Shown here one piece after another: positions 50,954 to 59,805 of a DNA stretch of 64,000 bases. The stretch comes from Glacieibacterium sp038210595 (GTDB lineage Bacteria > Pseudomonadota > Alphaproteobacteria > Sphingomonadales > Sphingomonadaceae). The stretch spans positions 1 to 64,000 of the forward strand of contig JBBQWN010000009.1 of NCBI GenBank assembly GCA_038210595.1, given 5' to 3'. Each line of letters opens with the position of its first letter. Within the stretch, counting starts at the first letter, position 1. Below the pieces are notes generated by a model that was not told where the DNA came from, did not search any database, and saw nothing but the letters and a program-made list of their open reading frames with translations. A program made the position numbers and the translations under genes.

Positions 50954-51229
50954 GGCTTTTATCCTCGTAGGTCGAGGATGCCCATTAGGGTCGCCGCCCG
51001 TGAAGATGCCATGCGCCGGTGCGGGCGGTGCGTAAGAATCGCGTAAAGCGCTTATGCCAAGGCCCTCCGCAGCACGGGTTCCGAGGAGGGGCAGCCCCGC
51101 ATCCGGCCGGCGTCACTGTCGCCCCTCGCGCCCGGCATCGATCGACCGCGGCGCGACAAGACCGGTGGCGACAAGTTCTAGACAAGCTGCGCCGTCCCCC
51201 GCACTATCACGCGGCGCACGGGGGGCGGC
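50954..51229. promoter_or_regulatory. Divergent kdp / STAS promoter region
   Basis: A 276-bp gap that should hold the kdp promoter (minus strand) and the STAS gene promoter (plus strand). GC-rich, no confident -10/-35 pair or KdpE box recognised. No RNA gene was seen. Confidence 0.4.
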
Positions 51230-51556
51230 ATGGACTGGAAGACCGAAACGCGAGGAGAGCGGCTCGTCGGCCGCCCGCATGGCCGGGTCGACGAGAGTAA
51301 TTGGCTGGCGTTTTCGCAGGCGTTGGTTGCCGCGATCGCGACGGCGCAGGCCGAGGCCCTCAGCTTCGTGGTCGACCTGTCGGGGGTCGACTACATGTCT
51401 TCACGCGGTCTGCGGGCGCTGTCGACCGCGCTCGCCGCCGCGAAGGAAGCCGGCGTCGAGATGGCGCTCGCGGCCCCCGGTCGGGCCATGCAGCAGATCC
51501 TGGCGATCAGCCGCTACGACAAATTGTTCACCGTTCACGACATGCTGCCGGACTGA
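51230..51556 (+). CDS. STAS-domain anti-anti-sigma factor
   Basis: A 108-residue SpoIIAA/RsbV-type STAS protein. The conserved segment VVDLSGVDYMSSRGLRALS carries the phosphorylatable Ser (about S57-S58). Such proteins bind and neutralise a RsbW-type kinase when dephosphorylated. It heads a 3-gene unit with a hydrolase and a PP2C phosphatase, which could dephosphorylate it; the matching kinase-like gene lies 4 kb on. Confidence 0.9.
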   Translation: MDWKTETRGERLVGRPHGRVDESNWLAFSQALVAAIATAQAEALSFVVDLSGVDYMSSRGLRALSTALAAAKEAGVEMALAAPGRAMQQILAISRYDKLFTVHDMLPD

Positions 51557-51560
51557 CGCG

Positions 51561-52523
51561 ATGCTGGTTCGCTTCTGGGGCACGCGCGGCTCGCTGCCGG
51601 TGGCGACGCGCGCCGAACAGGTCCGCGCCAAGCTGGTCGGTGCGCTGACCGCCGCCTCGGGGCGGACCTTCGCCGATGCGGGCGAAGCCAACGCCTTCCT
51701 CGACGGCCTCGACGACTTCGCCCTGACCGGCGGCTATGGCGGCGCCTCGTCGTGCGTCGAGATCGAGGGCGGCGACGGCGACTTTACCGTCTGCGACATG
51801 GGCTCAGGACTTCGCGAGTTTGGCCTGTCGGCGCTGGCCCGGGTTTCGGCGGGCCACCCGCGTCGCTTCAACATCTTCCTGTCGCACCTGCACTGGGACC
51901 ATATCATGGGGTTCCCGTTCTTTGCCCCGGCCTTCGATCCGGCGGCGACGATCGTCGTCCATGCCGGCCACGCCGACGCGGAAGCGGCGCTGCGGCGGCA
52001 GCAGGAGGAGATCAGCTTTCCGGTCGCCTTCGACTGGTTGCGCGCCAAAATCGAGTTCGTGCACATGACGCCGGGCGCACCGCGCGAGGTCGGCGGCATG
52101 ACGGTGTCGCTGATCGAGCAGTTCCACTCCCACGATAGCTATGGCTGGCGCTTCGAGGCCGGGGGCAAGGCGGTCGTCTATTCGACCGATAGCGAGCACA
52201 AATCGGAGGCAATGGCCGCCGAGGACCGATTCAGCGACTTTTTCGGACGCGCCGACCTGGTCGTCTGCGACACCATGTATTCGCTGCGCGACACGGTCAG
52301 CCTGAAGCAGGACTGGGGGCATTCTTCCAGCCTGGTCGCCATCGACCTGTGTCGCAGCGCCGCCGCCCGGCGCCTTGCGCTGTTCCACCACGAGCCAACC
52401 TACAGCGACGCACAGATTCAGGGCATGCATCGCGACGCCATCGCCTATGAGGAACTGACCCGCGGCGACGGGCCGGCGGTCGAGGTGCTGTGCGCCTATG
52501 ACGGACTCGAAGTCACCGTCTGA
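51561..52523 (+). CDS. Metallo-beta-lactamase-fold hydrolase
   Basis: A 320-residue MBL-fold metallohydrolase. It opens MLVRFWGTRGSLP, and the zinc motif HLHWDH is at about 109-114, with further ligands in VYSTDSEH, CDTMYS and LFHHEP. The opening and layout match the group of PhnP/COG1235-like phosphodiesterases often found with signalling genes, so a cyclic-nucleotide or phosphoester substrate is plausible. ATG 51561 is 4 nt after the STAS stop; the end overlaps the PP2C gene by 26 nt. Confidence 0.8.
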   Translation: MLVRFWGTRGSLPVATRAEQVRAKLVGALTAASGRTFADAGEANAFLDGLDDFALTGGYGGASSCVEIEGGDGDFTVCDMGSGLREFGLSALARVSAGHPRRFNIFLSHLHWDHIMGFPFFAPAFDPAATIVVHAGHADAEAALRRQQEEISFPVAFDWLRAKIEFVHMTPGAPREVGGMTVSLIEQFHSHDSYGWRFEAGGKAVVYSTDSEHKSEAMAAEDRFSDFFGRADLVVCDTMYSLRDTVSLKQDWGHSSSLVAIDLCRSAAARRLALFHHEPTYSDAQIQGMHRDAIAYEELTRGDGPAVEVLCAYDGLEVTV

Positions 52524-54567
52524 CCATGCGGCCCGCGTCGCGGGCCGCCAAGCGCGGCTCCGCGTGGCGGGGGCGGTCGGCGCGGCGCTGATCACGCTGC
52601 TGCTCGCCTGGGCCGCGGGTCCGCCGTTCGCGGAGCCACTGTTCGACCGCTACCAGCGCCTGCACCCCCGCCCGATCGCCGCCACCCGGGTGCTGATCGT
52701 CCGCATCGATGCCGAGAGCCTGCGCACGCTTGGGCCGTGGCCGTGGCCGCGATCCTATCTCGCGGCGCTGACCGACCGGCTGCGCGAGGGCGGCGCCACG
52801 GCGGTCGGCTATGACATCTTGTTCGCCGAAGCCGACCCGAGCCAGCCGCAGCGCTTCGCCGACGCCTTCCCCGACCTCAGCGCCGCCGCCCGCGCCGAGG
52901 TCGCCCGGCTGCGCCCGCTCGACGAGACCTTCGCCCAGGCCATCGCCCGGGTGCCGGCCGTGGTCGCCCGCACCGGCATCGTTGACACTGCGGTGGAAGC
53001 CTTCGGCCCAGCCCCGGCGCTAAGTGTGGAGGCCCGCTTCGTTGCCGCGCCGCCCGCCACCATAACGGCATTCCCGCGCGCCGCCGGCAATGTCGAGGCG
53101 ATCGAATTCGCCGCCGCAGGCGCGGGCATCATCAACGGTGCGGTCGAGGCCGGCGGCGTAACGCGCCTGCAGCCGATGGTGGCGCGGCTGGCAGGACAGC
53201 CGACACCGGGCTTTGCGCTCGAAGTTGCCCGCGTCGCGCTTGGCCGCGATACTATCGAGACCAGCAACGGCGCTGTTGCGGTAGGTGGCCACCGCATCCC
53301 CGTCGGTTCTGACGGCGCCGCACGGTTGTGGTTCGGGACGCTGCCGGAAGGGGCAGAGGTGTCGGCGGTCAATGTGCTGCGGCAGCCGCGCAACCCCGCC
53401 GCCTACAAGGACCGCATCGTCCTGATCGGCCCCGCCAGCGTTGGGCTGGGCGATATCCGCACAACGCCGCTCGGGCAACCGCAGTTCGGCGTCCGCATCC
53501 ACGCCCAGGCGGTGGATGCGATCCTGACCGGCGGTTGGCTGGCGCGCCCGGCGTGGGCGCTACCGGCGGAATGGGGGCTGGGGATCATCCTCGCGCTGAT
53601 CGCCATCGCCGGGTTTCCGCGCTGGGGCGCGGCGCGCTCGTCGCTGGTCTCGCTGGTCATTTCTGTGGCGGTCTTTGCCGGCAGCTGGGCAGCGTTCACC
53701 GGTTGGCAGTTGCTGCTCGACCCCGTGCGCCCGGTGCTGATCGGCTTCGTCACCGGCGTCGCCATCACCATCGGCGGCTTCATCGAGACCAGCCGCGCCG
53801 CCCGTCACCTACGTGAGAACGCGCTCGCCAGCCAGGGCGAGATGAAGGCGGCGCGCGACATCCAGCAGGCGATGCTGCCCGACCGCACGCATCTTGCAAG
53901 CCTCGACCCGCGCCTCGATCTCGACGCCTGGCTGGAGCCGGCGCAGCTGATCGGCGGTGACCTCTACGATGCCTTCCGCATGGGCGACGGCCGCATCGCC
54001 TTCCTGATCGGCGACGTCACCGGCAAGGGCGCGTCGGCGGCGCTGTTCATGGCGGTGTCGAAGGCGCTGGCGCACAGCTGGCTCAGGCGCGGCGGCCTGC
54101 CGCTCGACCTGGCGATGTTCGCGCTGAACGCCGAGCTGGCGATCGACAGCCTGGTCGAGGTGACGATGCTGTGCGGCATCATCGATCCGGCCACCGGTGC
54201 GGTGGAGATGGTCAATGCCGGCCACGAGAACCCGTGGCTGGTGCACGCCGACGGCCGGGTCGAGGCGCTGGCGATGGAAGGCGGTCTGCCGTTGTGCACC
54301 CTGCCCGGTGTCACCTATCCGCTGGAACACGCCCAACTCGCGCCCGGCGAGGGGCTGGTGTTCATCACCGACGGGGTGCGCGAGGCGCAGAACGGCGACG
54401 GCGGCTTTTTCGGCAGCGAGCGGACCCACGACGTGCTGGCGGGCTGGCGGCCCGACGAGGCAGCACACGACATCACCGGGCGGCTGGTGGCGGCCGTGCG
54501 CCGGTTCGAGGCGGGCACGCCGCCCAGCGACGACCTGACGGTGGTGACGCTGCGCTACCGCGGTTAG
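52498..54567 (+). CDS. CHASE2-PP2C (SpoIIE) sensor phosphatase
   Basis: A 689-residue protein: an N-terminal membrane helix, a periplasmic CHASE2 sensor domain (about 35-340; start PIAATRVLIVRIDAESLRTLGPWPWPR, end VSAVNVLRQP and DRIVLIGPASVGLGD), three further membrane helices (about 350-430) and a cytoplasmic SpoIIE-type PP2C phosphatase (about 450-689) with metal-binding ELIGGDLYD-like AQLIGGDLYDAF, IGDVTGKG and FITDGVREAQN, DDLTVVTLR. It should dephosphorylate the STAS protein in response to an envelope signal. Confidence 0.92.
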   Translation: MTDSKSPSDHAARVAGRQARLRVAGAVGAALITLLLAWAAGPPFAEPLFDRYQRLHPRPIAATRVLIVRIDAESLRTLGPWPWPRSYLAALTDRLREGGATAVGYDILFAEADPSQPQRFADAFPDLSAAARAEVARLRPLDETFAQAIARVPAVVARTGIVDTAVEAFGPAPALSVEARFVAAPPATITAFPRAAGNVEAIEFAAAGAGIINGAVEAGGVTRLQPMVARLAGQPTPGFALEVARVALGRDTIETSNGAVAVGGHRIPVGSDGAARLWFGTLPEGAEVSAVNVLRQPRNPAAYKDRIVLIGPASVGLGDIRTTPLGQPQFGVRIHAQAVDAILTGGWLARPAWALPAEWGLGIILALIAIAGFPRWGAARSSLVSLVISVAVFAGSWAAFTGWQLLLDPVRPVLIGFVTGVAITIGGFIETSRAARHLRENALASQGEMKAARDIQQAMLPDRTHLASLDPRLDLDAWLEPAQLIGGDLYDAFRMGDGRIAFLIGDVTGKGASAALFMAVSKALAHSWLRRGGLPLDLAMFALNAELAIDSLVEVTMLCGIIDPATGAVEMVNAGHENPWLVHADGRVEALAMEGGLPLCTLPGVTYPLEHAQLAPGEGLVFITDGVREAQNGDGGFFGSERTHDVLAGWRPDEAAHDITGRLVAAVRRFEAGTPPSDDLTVVTLRYRG

Positions 54568-55160
54568 CGGACGATCACCTCGACGCGCCGGTTGACCGGG
54601 TCCTCGACCCCGTCGGCAGTGGCGTGGCCGGCGACCGGCGCGCGCTCACCGCGACCGACGACCCGCGTGATGTTGTTGCTGAGCCCCAGCGGCACCAGCA
54701 GCGCCAGCGCCGCCTGCGCCCGCTGCCGCGACAGCACGTCGTTGTCGGCGGCATCGCCGACGCGATCGGTATGCCCCTCGATCTGGACGTCGACGCCAGC
54801 CCCGCGCCGCGCCACCTCGGCCAGCAGCGCATCCCGGGTGGCAATGGATTCAGGCGCCAGCGTGGTGCTCGCCTCGGGAAAGTACAGCACAAAGGTCTTG
54901 GGCGGCTCCGGCAGGTCGGCGAGCAGCGCACCGTATTTCTTTTCCGCCGCGGCCGCGTCCATCGCGCGCATCGAGCGGCGACCGTCGGCGACGATCATGC
55001 GGCCGCCGGCGCGGTCGATCATCTGTATGTCCTCACCGGTCTTGGGGTCGATCACCGCCACGCCGCCGACGGGATTGCCGCCCTCGCCATTGAGCAGCAC
55101 GACGCTTGACGACGCGCAGCCGCCGGCCAGCAGCGCCAGCCCGAGCGCCGCCGCCCTCAC
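54564..55160 (-). CDS. OmpA-family lipoprotein
   Basis: A 198-residue protein with a lipobox (LLAGGCASS, Cys about 15) and a C-terminal OmpA-like peptidoglycan-binding domain (VDVQIEGHTDRVGDAADND and LSRQRAQA, ending RRVEVIV). It should be anchored in the outer membrane and bind cell wall. It overlaps fecR-like at its start and its stop shares TTAG with the convergent phosphatase gene, tying it physically to this locus. Confidence 0.88.
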   Translation of the reverse strand: MRAAALGLALLAGGCASSSVVLLNGEGGNPVGGVAVIDPKTGEDIQMIDRAGGRMIVADGRRSMRAMDAAAAEKKYGALLADLPEPPKTFVLYFPEASTTLAPESIATRDALLAEVARRGAGVDVQIEGHTDRVGDAADNDVLSRQRAQAALALLVPLGLSNNITRVVGRGERAPVAGHATADGVEDPVNRRVEVIVR

Positions 55161-55585
55161 CGGACCGCGACCACGAAGCGGGTGCCGCGGATGCCGAGCA
55201 CCGAGGTCGGCGTCTGCAGCGTCATGCCCTTGGGGTTCTCGTGCGCGATCTGGCCCGAGATCACCGCCAGCTGGCCCTTCAGCACCTTGGCGTCGAAGCG
55301 GCCCTGATGGCTGGCGTCGTCAAACTCAAAGCGGTTGACGACGACGCGGCTGTTCGGCCCAAGCGCGAACCGCGCATTATCGATGAAAGTGACGGCGATG
55401 CGCCCGTCCTTGCCGGTGACCAAAGTATCGCCGACATCGAGCTTGGTACCCGGCATGGCCGGCAGCACAACGGTGCCGCGCAGCACGGTGGCGGTGCCGA
55501 TAGCTTTCTTGACTGTGCCGATCTCGGCCGCGGCGGGCGCGGTCAGCAACGAAGCAGCAATCAGCGCGACGACGATCCGGCCCAT
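55157..55585 (-). CDS. FecR-domain periplasmic protein
   Basis: A 142-residue protein with a signal peptide (VALIAASLLTAPAAAEIG) and a single FecR domain (TKLDVGDTLVTGKDGRIAVTFIDNAR, then the VLKGQLAVISGQ and TPTSVLGIRGTRFVV end). Stand-alone FecR domains of this type commonly accompany CHASE2 proteins and are probably periplasmic signal partners. It is cotranscribed with the OmpA lipoprotein, divergent from the kinase-like gene with a 38-bp gap. Confidence 0.88.
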   Translation of the reverse strand: MGRIVVALIAASLLTAPAAAEIGTVKKAIGTATVLRGTVVLPAMPGTKLDVGDTLVTGKDGRIAVTFIDNARFALGPNSRVVVNRFEFDDASHQGRFDAKVLKGQLAVISGQIAHENPKGMTLQTPTSVLGIRGTRFVVAVR

Positions 55586-55623
55586 GATTTACCCCCCTGG
55601 CGCGTTCGGATAGACTAAACCTC

Positions 55624-56037
55624 GTGACGGGGGTGTGCAACCACGCGGCGACGCTCGCCGTCGACGCTTCGGCGATTGGGGCGGCGTGCGACCTCGCGCG
55701 CGACTTTGCCGCCGTTACCGGGCTGGGCGACGATACCGGCGCGCGATTGTGCATCATCGTCGAGGAACTGGTCGCCAATCTGGTCGAGCATACCGGCCTG
55801 ACCGCGAACGACCAGTTGACGCTCGAAATCGGCTGGGACGGTCGCGAGGTGACGCTGGCGCTGACCGATTCAGGTCCGCCGTTCGATCCCCGCGTCGCGA
55901 AGACGCCGGGCGACCTGCCCCCCGAACGTGGCGGCGGGGCGGGCTTGGCGATGGTCCAGGCCTGGGCGCATGTCGAAAGCTATGTCCGCGGTGACGGCAT
56001 CAACCGGCTGGCGCTGCGCATGACACCCGAGGCCTAA
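55624..56037 (+). CDS. RsbW-like anti-sigma factor kinase
   Basis: A 137-residue GHKL ATPase of the SpoIIAB/RsbW type. The N box is EELVANLVEHTG, the G1 box DSGPPFDP and G2 GGGAGLAMVQ. Such proteins phosphorylate a STAS partner and sequester a sigma factor or other target. The STAS and PP2C genes nearby complete the set. The start is GTG 55624 (or GTG 55633, which has GGGG before it). It is 8 nt from the MFS gene. Confidence 0.88.
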   Translation: MTGVCNHAATLAVDASAIGAACDLARDFAAVTGLGDDTGARLCIIVEELVANLVEHTGLTANDQLTLEIGWDGREVTLALTDSGPPFDPRVAKTPGDLPPERGGGAGLAMVQAWAHVESYVRGDGINRLALRMTPEA

Positions 56038-56045
56038 GCAGCTGC

Positions 56046-57344
56046 ATGACAGCCTTGCCGCCGAGCCTGTCGCCTGCACGCTGGTATGTCGTGCTGATGC
56101 TCGGCCTCGTTTACGCACTGAACATTGCCGACCGCTATGTCGTGTCGACGGTGCTGGAACCGATCCGGCTCGAATTTCACCTCTCCGACACCGGCGTCGG
56201 CTGGCTGACCGGCGTGTCGCTGGCGCTGTTCTACATCACCGTCGGCCTGCCCGTATCGCGGCTCGCCGACCGCGCCAACCGGCGCAACATCGTCGCCGCG
56301 GCCCTCGTGCTGTGGTCGGCGGCAACGGCGGTGCTTGGCATGACCGCCAGCTTCGCGCAGTTCCTCATCGCGCGCATCGGCGTCGGTGTCGGCGAGGCCG
56401 GCGGCACGCCCCCGTCCACTTCGATCATCGCGGATTATTTCCCGCGCGAGCGCCGCGCCTTCGCGCTGACCCTATTCGCATTCGGCTTGCCGCTCGGCGC
56501 TTGGCTCGGCTCGACCGTCGCGGGCCGGATCGTCGAGCATTTTCACAGCTGGCGCGCTGCGTTCATCGCGCTTGGCGTACCGGGCATCGCGCTCGGCCTC
56601 GTCATCCTGCTGACCGTACGCGAGCCGGCCCGCGGGCAGTTCGAGGCCGTCACTGCGCCGGTCGCGGGGTCTCTGCGCGCGACGCTGCGCTTTCTGTGGT
56701 CGCAGCGTTCGGCCTGGCATATCAACGCCGCGGGCACGGTCATCTGCCTATGGGGCTGGGGCATGCTATTCTGGGTCCAGACGTTCCTCGAACGCGCTTA
56801 CGGTCTGGGCACCGGCGCGGCGGGTGCTCGGCTGGGCACCATCTACCTGTGGGCGGGGCTTGGCGCGACGGTCGCCACCGGCATTATCTTGTCGTTGCCC
56901 GCGATGCGCGACCCGCGCCGCATCGCGCACTTCCTGGCGGTCGTGGTGCTGTGTTCGACGCCGCCCGCGTTCATCCTGTTCTGGACCCACTCGCTGGGCG
57001 TCGCAACGGCGATGCTGTGGATCGTGGTACCGGCGATCTACCTCTACGTCGGGCCGACGATGGCGCTGCTGCTCAACTTTCTGCCGGCCTCGATGCGCGC
57101 GCAGGGCATGGCGATCAGCCTGCTGACCGCCAATGTCGCGAACCTGATCGTCGCGCCGCTGGCGGTCGGGTTCATCAGCGACCGCCTGGCCGGGCCGCTG
57201 GGCAACAACACCGAATCGCTGCGCTACGCGCTCCTGGCACTGTCGACGACCGGGCTGTGGGCGGCCTGGCACTATTGGACCAGCGTGCGAACCTTTGCCG
57301 AAGACGATGCGCGCCTGGAGGCTCCACTGGCGGCGGGCACCTGA
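56046..57344 (+). CDS. MFS transporter, Spns-like
   Basis: A 432-residue 12-helix transporter. The opening VYALNIADRYVVSTVLEPI, the signature between helices 2 and 3 (VSRLADRANRRNI) and VGVGEAGGTPPSTSIIADYFPRERRA place it with the Spinster-like branch. Substrates of bacterial members are mostly unknown (organic acids, lipids and drugs are proposed). It follows the kinase gene by 8 nt, perhaps only by chance. Confidence 0.85.
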   Translation: MTALPPSLSPARWYVVLMLGLVYALNIADRYVVSTVLEPIRLEFHLSDTGVGWLTGVSLALFYITVGLPVSRLADRANRRNIVAAALVLWSAATAVLGMTASFAQFLIARIGVGVGEAGGTPPSTSIIADYFPRERRAFALTLFAFGLPLGAWLGSTVAGRIVEHFHSWRAAFIALGVPGIALGLVILLTVREPARGQFEAVTAPVAGSLRATLRFLWSQRSAWHINAAGTVICLWGWGMLFWVQTFLERAYGLGTGAAGARLGTIYLWAGLGATVATGIILSLPAMRDPRRIAHFLAVVVLCSTPPAFILFWTHSLGVATAMLWIVVPAIYLYVGPTMALLLNFLPASMRAQGMAISLLTANVANLIVAPLAVGFISDRLAGPLGNNTESLRYALLALSTTGLWAAWHYWTSVRTFAEDDARLEAPLAAGT

Positions 57345-57378
57345 TGCTGGCACGCACCGCGCACGACACCGCCCTGGT

Positions 57379-58239
57379 ATGACCATGCACTATATCCTGA
57401 CCGTGACCTGCGCCGACGCAATCGGCATCGTCGCCGCGACCGCGACCTATCTTGCCGATCACGACGGCTTCATCGTTGAATCGCAACAGTACGCTGACCT
57501 CGCTGCGGGGCGGTTCTTCATGCGAATCGAATTCAAGGCCGCGGGCCCGCGCTTCCCAGCCCTGGTGGCGCTACAGCAGGACTTCGCGCCGATTGCGGAA
57601 CGTTTCGTGATGAACTGGGCAATCGTCGATGCGGACGCGCGTCCGCGCGTGATGATCGCGGTGTCGCGCTTCGGGCATTGCCTAAACGACCTGCTGCACC
57701 GCTGGCGCACCGGCACGCTGCCGGTCGAGATCCCGCTGGTGGTGTCGAACCACGTTGAGTTGCGGTCATTCTGTGAATGGCACGGCATCCCGTTCGTCCA
57801 CCTGCCGATCGCGGACGGCGGCAAGGCGGCACAGGAACGGCGGCTGCTGGAGCTGGTCGATGAACACTGCATCGATCTGGTTGTGCTGGCGCGCTACATG
57901 CAGGTGCTGTCGGCCGACGCCTGCGCGGCGCTGGCGTGGCGCTGCATCAACATCCATCACAGCTTCCTGCCCAGCTTCAAGGGTGCCAAGCCCTACAGCC
58001 AGGCGCACGCCAAGGGCGTCAAGCTGATCGGTGCCAGCGCGCATTTCGTCACCGCCAACCTCGACGAGGGGCCGATTATCGAGCAGGACGTGCGCCGCGT
58101 CGACCATGGTTTCAGCGTCGAGGCGATGATCGAAGCCGGTCGCGACGTCGAGAGCGCGGTGCTGTCGCGCGCCGTGACGTGGGCGGCCGAACGCCGCATC
58201 CTGCCCAACGGCGCGACGACGGTGGTGTTCACGCGCTGA
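57379..58239 (+). CDS. purU: Formyltetrahydrofolate deformylase PurU
   Basis: A 286-residue protein with an N-terminal ACT domain (HYILTVTCADAIGIVAATATYL) and a C-terminal formyltransferase fold. The active-site region is INIHHSFLPSFKGAKPYSQAH and GASAHFVTANLDEGPIIEQD with catalytic Asn/His/Asp. It hydrolyses 10-formyl-THF to formate and THF, balancing one-carbon pools. ATG 57379 or 57385 may be the start. It lies between an MFS gene and a molybdenum hydroxylase. Confidence 0.92.
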   Translation: MTMHYILTVTCADAIGIVAATATYLADHDGFIVESQQYADLAAGRFFMRIEFKAAGPRFPALVALQQDFAPIAERFVMNWAIVDADARPRVMIAVSRFGHCLNDLLHRWRTGTLPVEIPLVVSNHVELRSFCEWHGIPFVHLPIADGGKAAQERRLLELVDEHCIDLVVLARYMQVLSADACAALAWRCINIHHSFLPSFKGAKPYSQAHAKGVKLIGASAHFVTANLDEGPIIEQDVRRVDHGFSVEAMIEAGRDVESAVLSRAVTWAAERRILPNGATTVVFTR

Positions 58240-58324
58240 AGCGGCCTTGACGACCGCCGCGCCGGACCCAAATGCCATTCCGATAGTTGGACGCCGCGCG
58301 CCTATCACGCCGCCGGGAGGGTTC

Positions 58325-58828
58325 ATGCATTTCACCGTCAATGGCAAGCAGGTCGAAGCGGCCTGCGACCTGCGCACCTCGCTACTGGATCTGCTGCGCG
58401 ACTATCTCGGCCTGACCGGCTCGAAAAAGGGCTGTAACCAAGGCGCGTGCGGGGCCTGCACCGTGCTGGTCGACGGGGAGCGGATCAATTCCTGTCTGGC
58501 GCTCGCGGTCCAGTACCAGGGCCGTGCGATCACCACGGTCGAGGGTCTTGCGACAGCGGACGGCCTCAGCCCGCTGCAGGCGGCCTTCGTCGAGCACGAC
58601 GGTTTCCAGTGCGGCTATTGCACGCCGGGCCAACTGTGCTCGGCAGTCGGCATGGCGGACGAGGCCCGACGCGGGGTACCGAGCAATGTCACCGAGGATC
58701 TCGCCGCCGACATCGTTCTCGACCATGACGAGCTGCGCGAGCGGATGAGCGGCAATCTCTGCCGCTGCGGTGCCTATAACGGCATCATCGCGGCGATCAG
58801 CGAGACCTATGCAAAGGCCGCGGCATGA
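58325..58828 (+). CDS. paoA: Aldehyde/xanthine oxidase-type 2Fe-2S subunit
   Basis: A 167-residue iron-sulfur subunit of a molybdenum hydroxylase. The first [2Fe-2S] has GCNQGACGACTVLVDG and the second FQCGYCTPGQLCSAV and LCRCGAYNGI. It passes electrons from the Mo site to FAD. ATG 58325 follows GGGAGG. Unlike E. coli PaoA there is no Tat leader, so the complex would be cytoplasmic. Its stop overlaps paoB by 4 nt. Confidence 0.92.
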   Translation: MHFTVNGKQVEAACDLRTSLLDLLRDYLGLTGSKKGCNQGACGACTVLVDGERINSCLALAVQYQGRAITTVEGLATADGLSPLQAAFVEHDGFQCGYCTPGQLCSAVGMADEARRGVPSNVTEDLAADIVLDHDELRERMSGNLCRCGAYNGIIAAISETYAKAAA

Positions 58829-59805
58829 ACCCCTTTGCGTATGAGCGCGCCCGCGACAGCGGCGATGCGGTACGGCTGGCTGCAGCAAGCGCGGCGTCGC
58901 GCTACCTCGGCGGCGGCACCAACCTCGTCGACCTGATGCGCCAGGGTGTCGAGCGGCCCGACCGGCTGGTCGACATCACCGCCCTGCCGGCCGCGATTGC
59001 CGACACGCCGGATGGCGGTTTGCTGATCGACGCCGCGGTCCGCAATACCCAGCTCGCCGCCGATCCACGCGTCCGCGCCCGCTATCCGGTACTGGCGCGT
59101 GCCGTGCTCGCCGGCGCGAGCGCGCAGATCCGCAACATGGCGACGGTCGGCGGAAACCTGTTGCAGCGCACCCGCTGCGCCTATTTTTACGATGACGCCG
59201 CCCATTGCAACAAGCGCGTGCCCGGCAACGGCTGCGACGCGGTCGACGGGTTCAACCGCATCCATGCCATCCTCGGGGCGTCGCCGGCCTGCGTCGCAAC
59301 CCACCCGTCCGATATGTGCGTCGCGCTCGCCGCGCTCGATGCCGTGGTCCATCTCGAAGGTTCGGTCGGGGCGCGGCAGGTCGCGCTGGTCGACTTTCAC
59401 CGGCTGCCGGGCGGCCAGCCCGACATCGAGACGGTGCTGCAGCCGGGCGAGCTGATTACCGCTGTCACCCTGCCGCCGCTCGGCATGGCGTCGACCTACC
59501 GCAAGGTACGCGACCGGGCGAGCTATGCCTTCGCACTGGTGTCGGTAGCGGCAGGGCTCGACGTGGCGGGCGGTGTCGTGCGCGATGTCCGGCTGGCGCT
59601 CGGCGGGGTGGCGCACAAGCCGTGGCGCTGCGCTACCGCCGAGGCGGCGCTGCGCGGGCAACCGGCCACCGCCGCGACTTTCCGCGCCGCTGCAGACGCC
59701 GAACTCGCCGACGCCGTGCCGCTGCGCGACAATGGTTTCAAAATCGAACTGGCCCGCCGCACCATCCTCGCGGTGCTCGGCGAACTGGCGGGAGAGCCGG
59801 CATGA
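58825..59805 (+). CDS. paoB: PaoB-like FAD/4Fe-4S subunit
   Basis: A 326-residue FAD-binding subunit. The FAD loop is RYLGGGTNLVDLMRQGV and the following MATVGGNLLQRTRC is typical. Cys at about 118, 128, 137 and 156 form the set that binds the extra [4Fe-4S] cluster of the PaoABC/YagRST class, so this is not a plain xanthine dehydrogenase FAD subunit. It overlaps paoA and paoC by 4 nt each. Confidence 0.9.
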   Translation: MNPFAYERARDSGDAVRLAAASAASRYLGGGTNLVDLMRQGVERPDRLVDITALPAAIADTPDGGLLIDAAVRNTQLAADPRVRARYPVLARAVLAGASAQIRNMATVGGNLLQRTRCAYFYDDAAHCNKRVPGNGCDAVDGFNRIHAILGASPACVATHPSDMCVALAALDAVVHLEGSVGARQVALVDFHRLPGGQPDIETVLQPGELITAVTLPPLGMASTYRKVRDRASYAFALVSVAAGLDVAGGVVRDVRLALGGVAHKPWRCATAEAALRGQPATAATFRAAADAELADAVPLRDNGFKIELARRTILAVLGELAGEPA

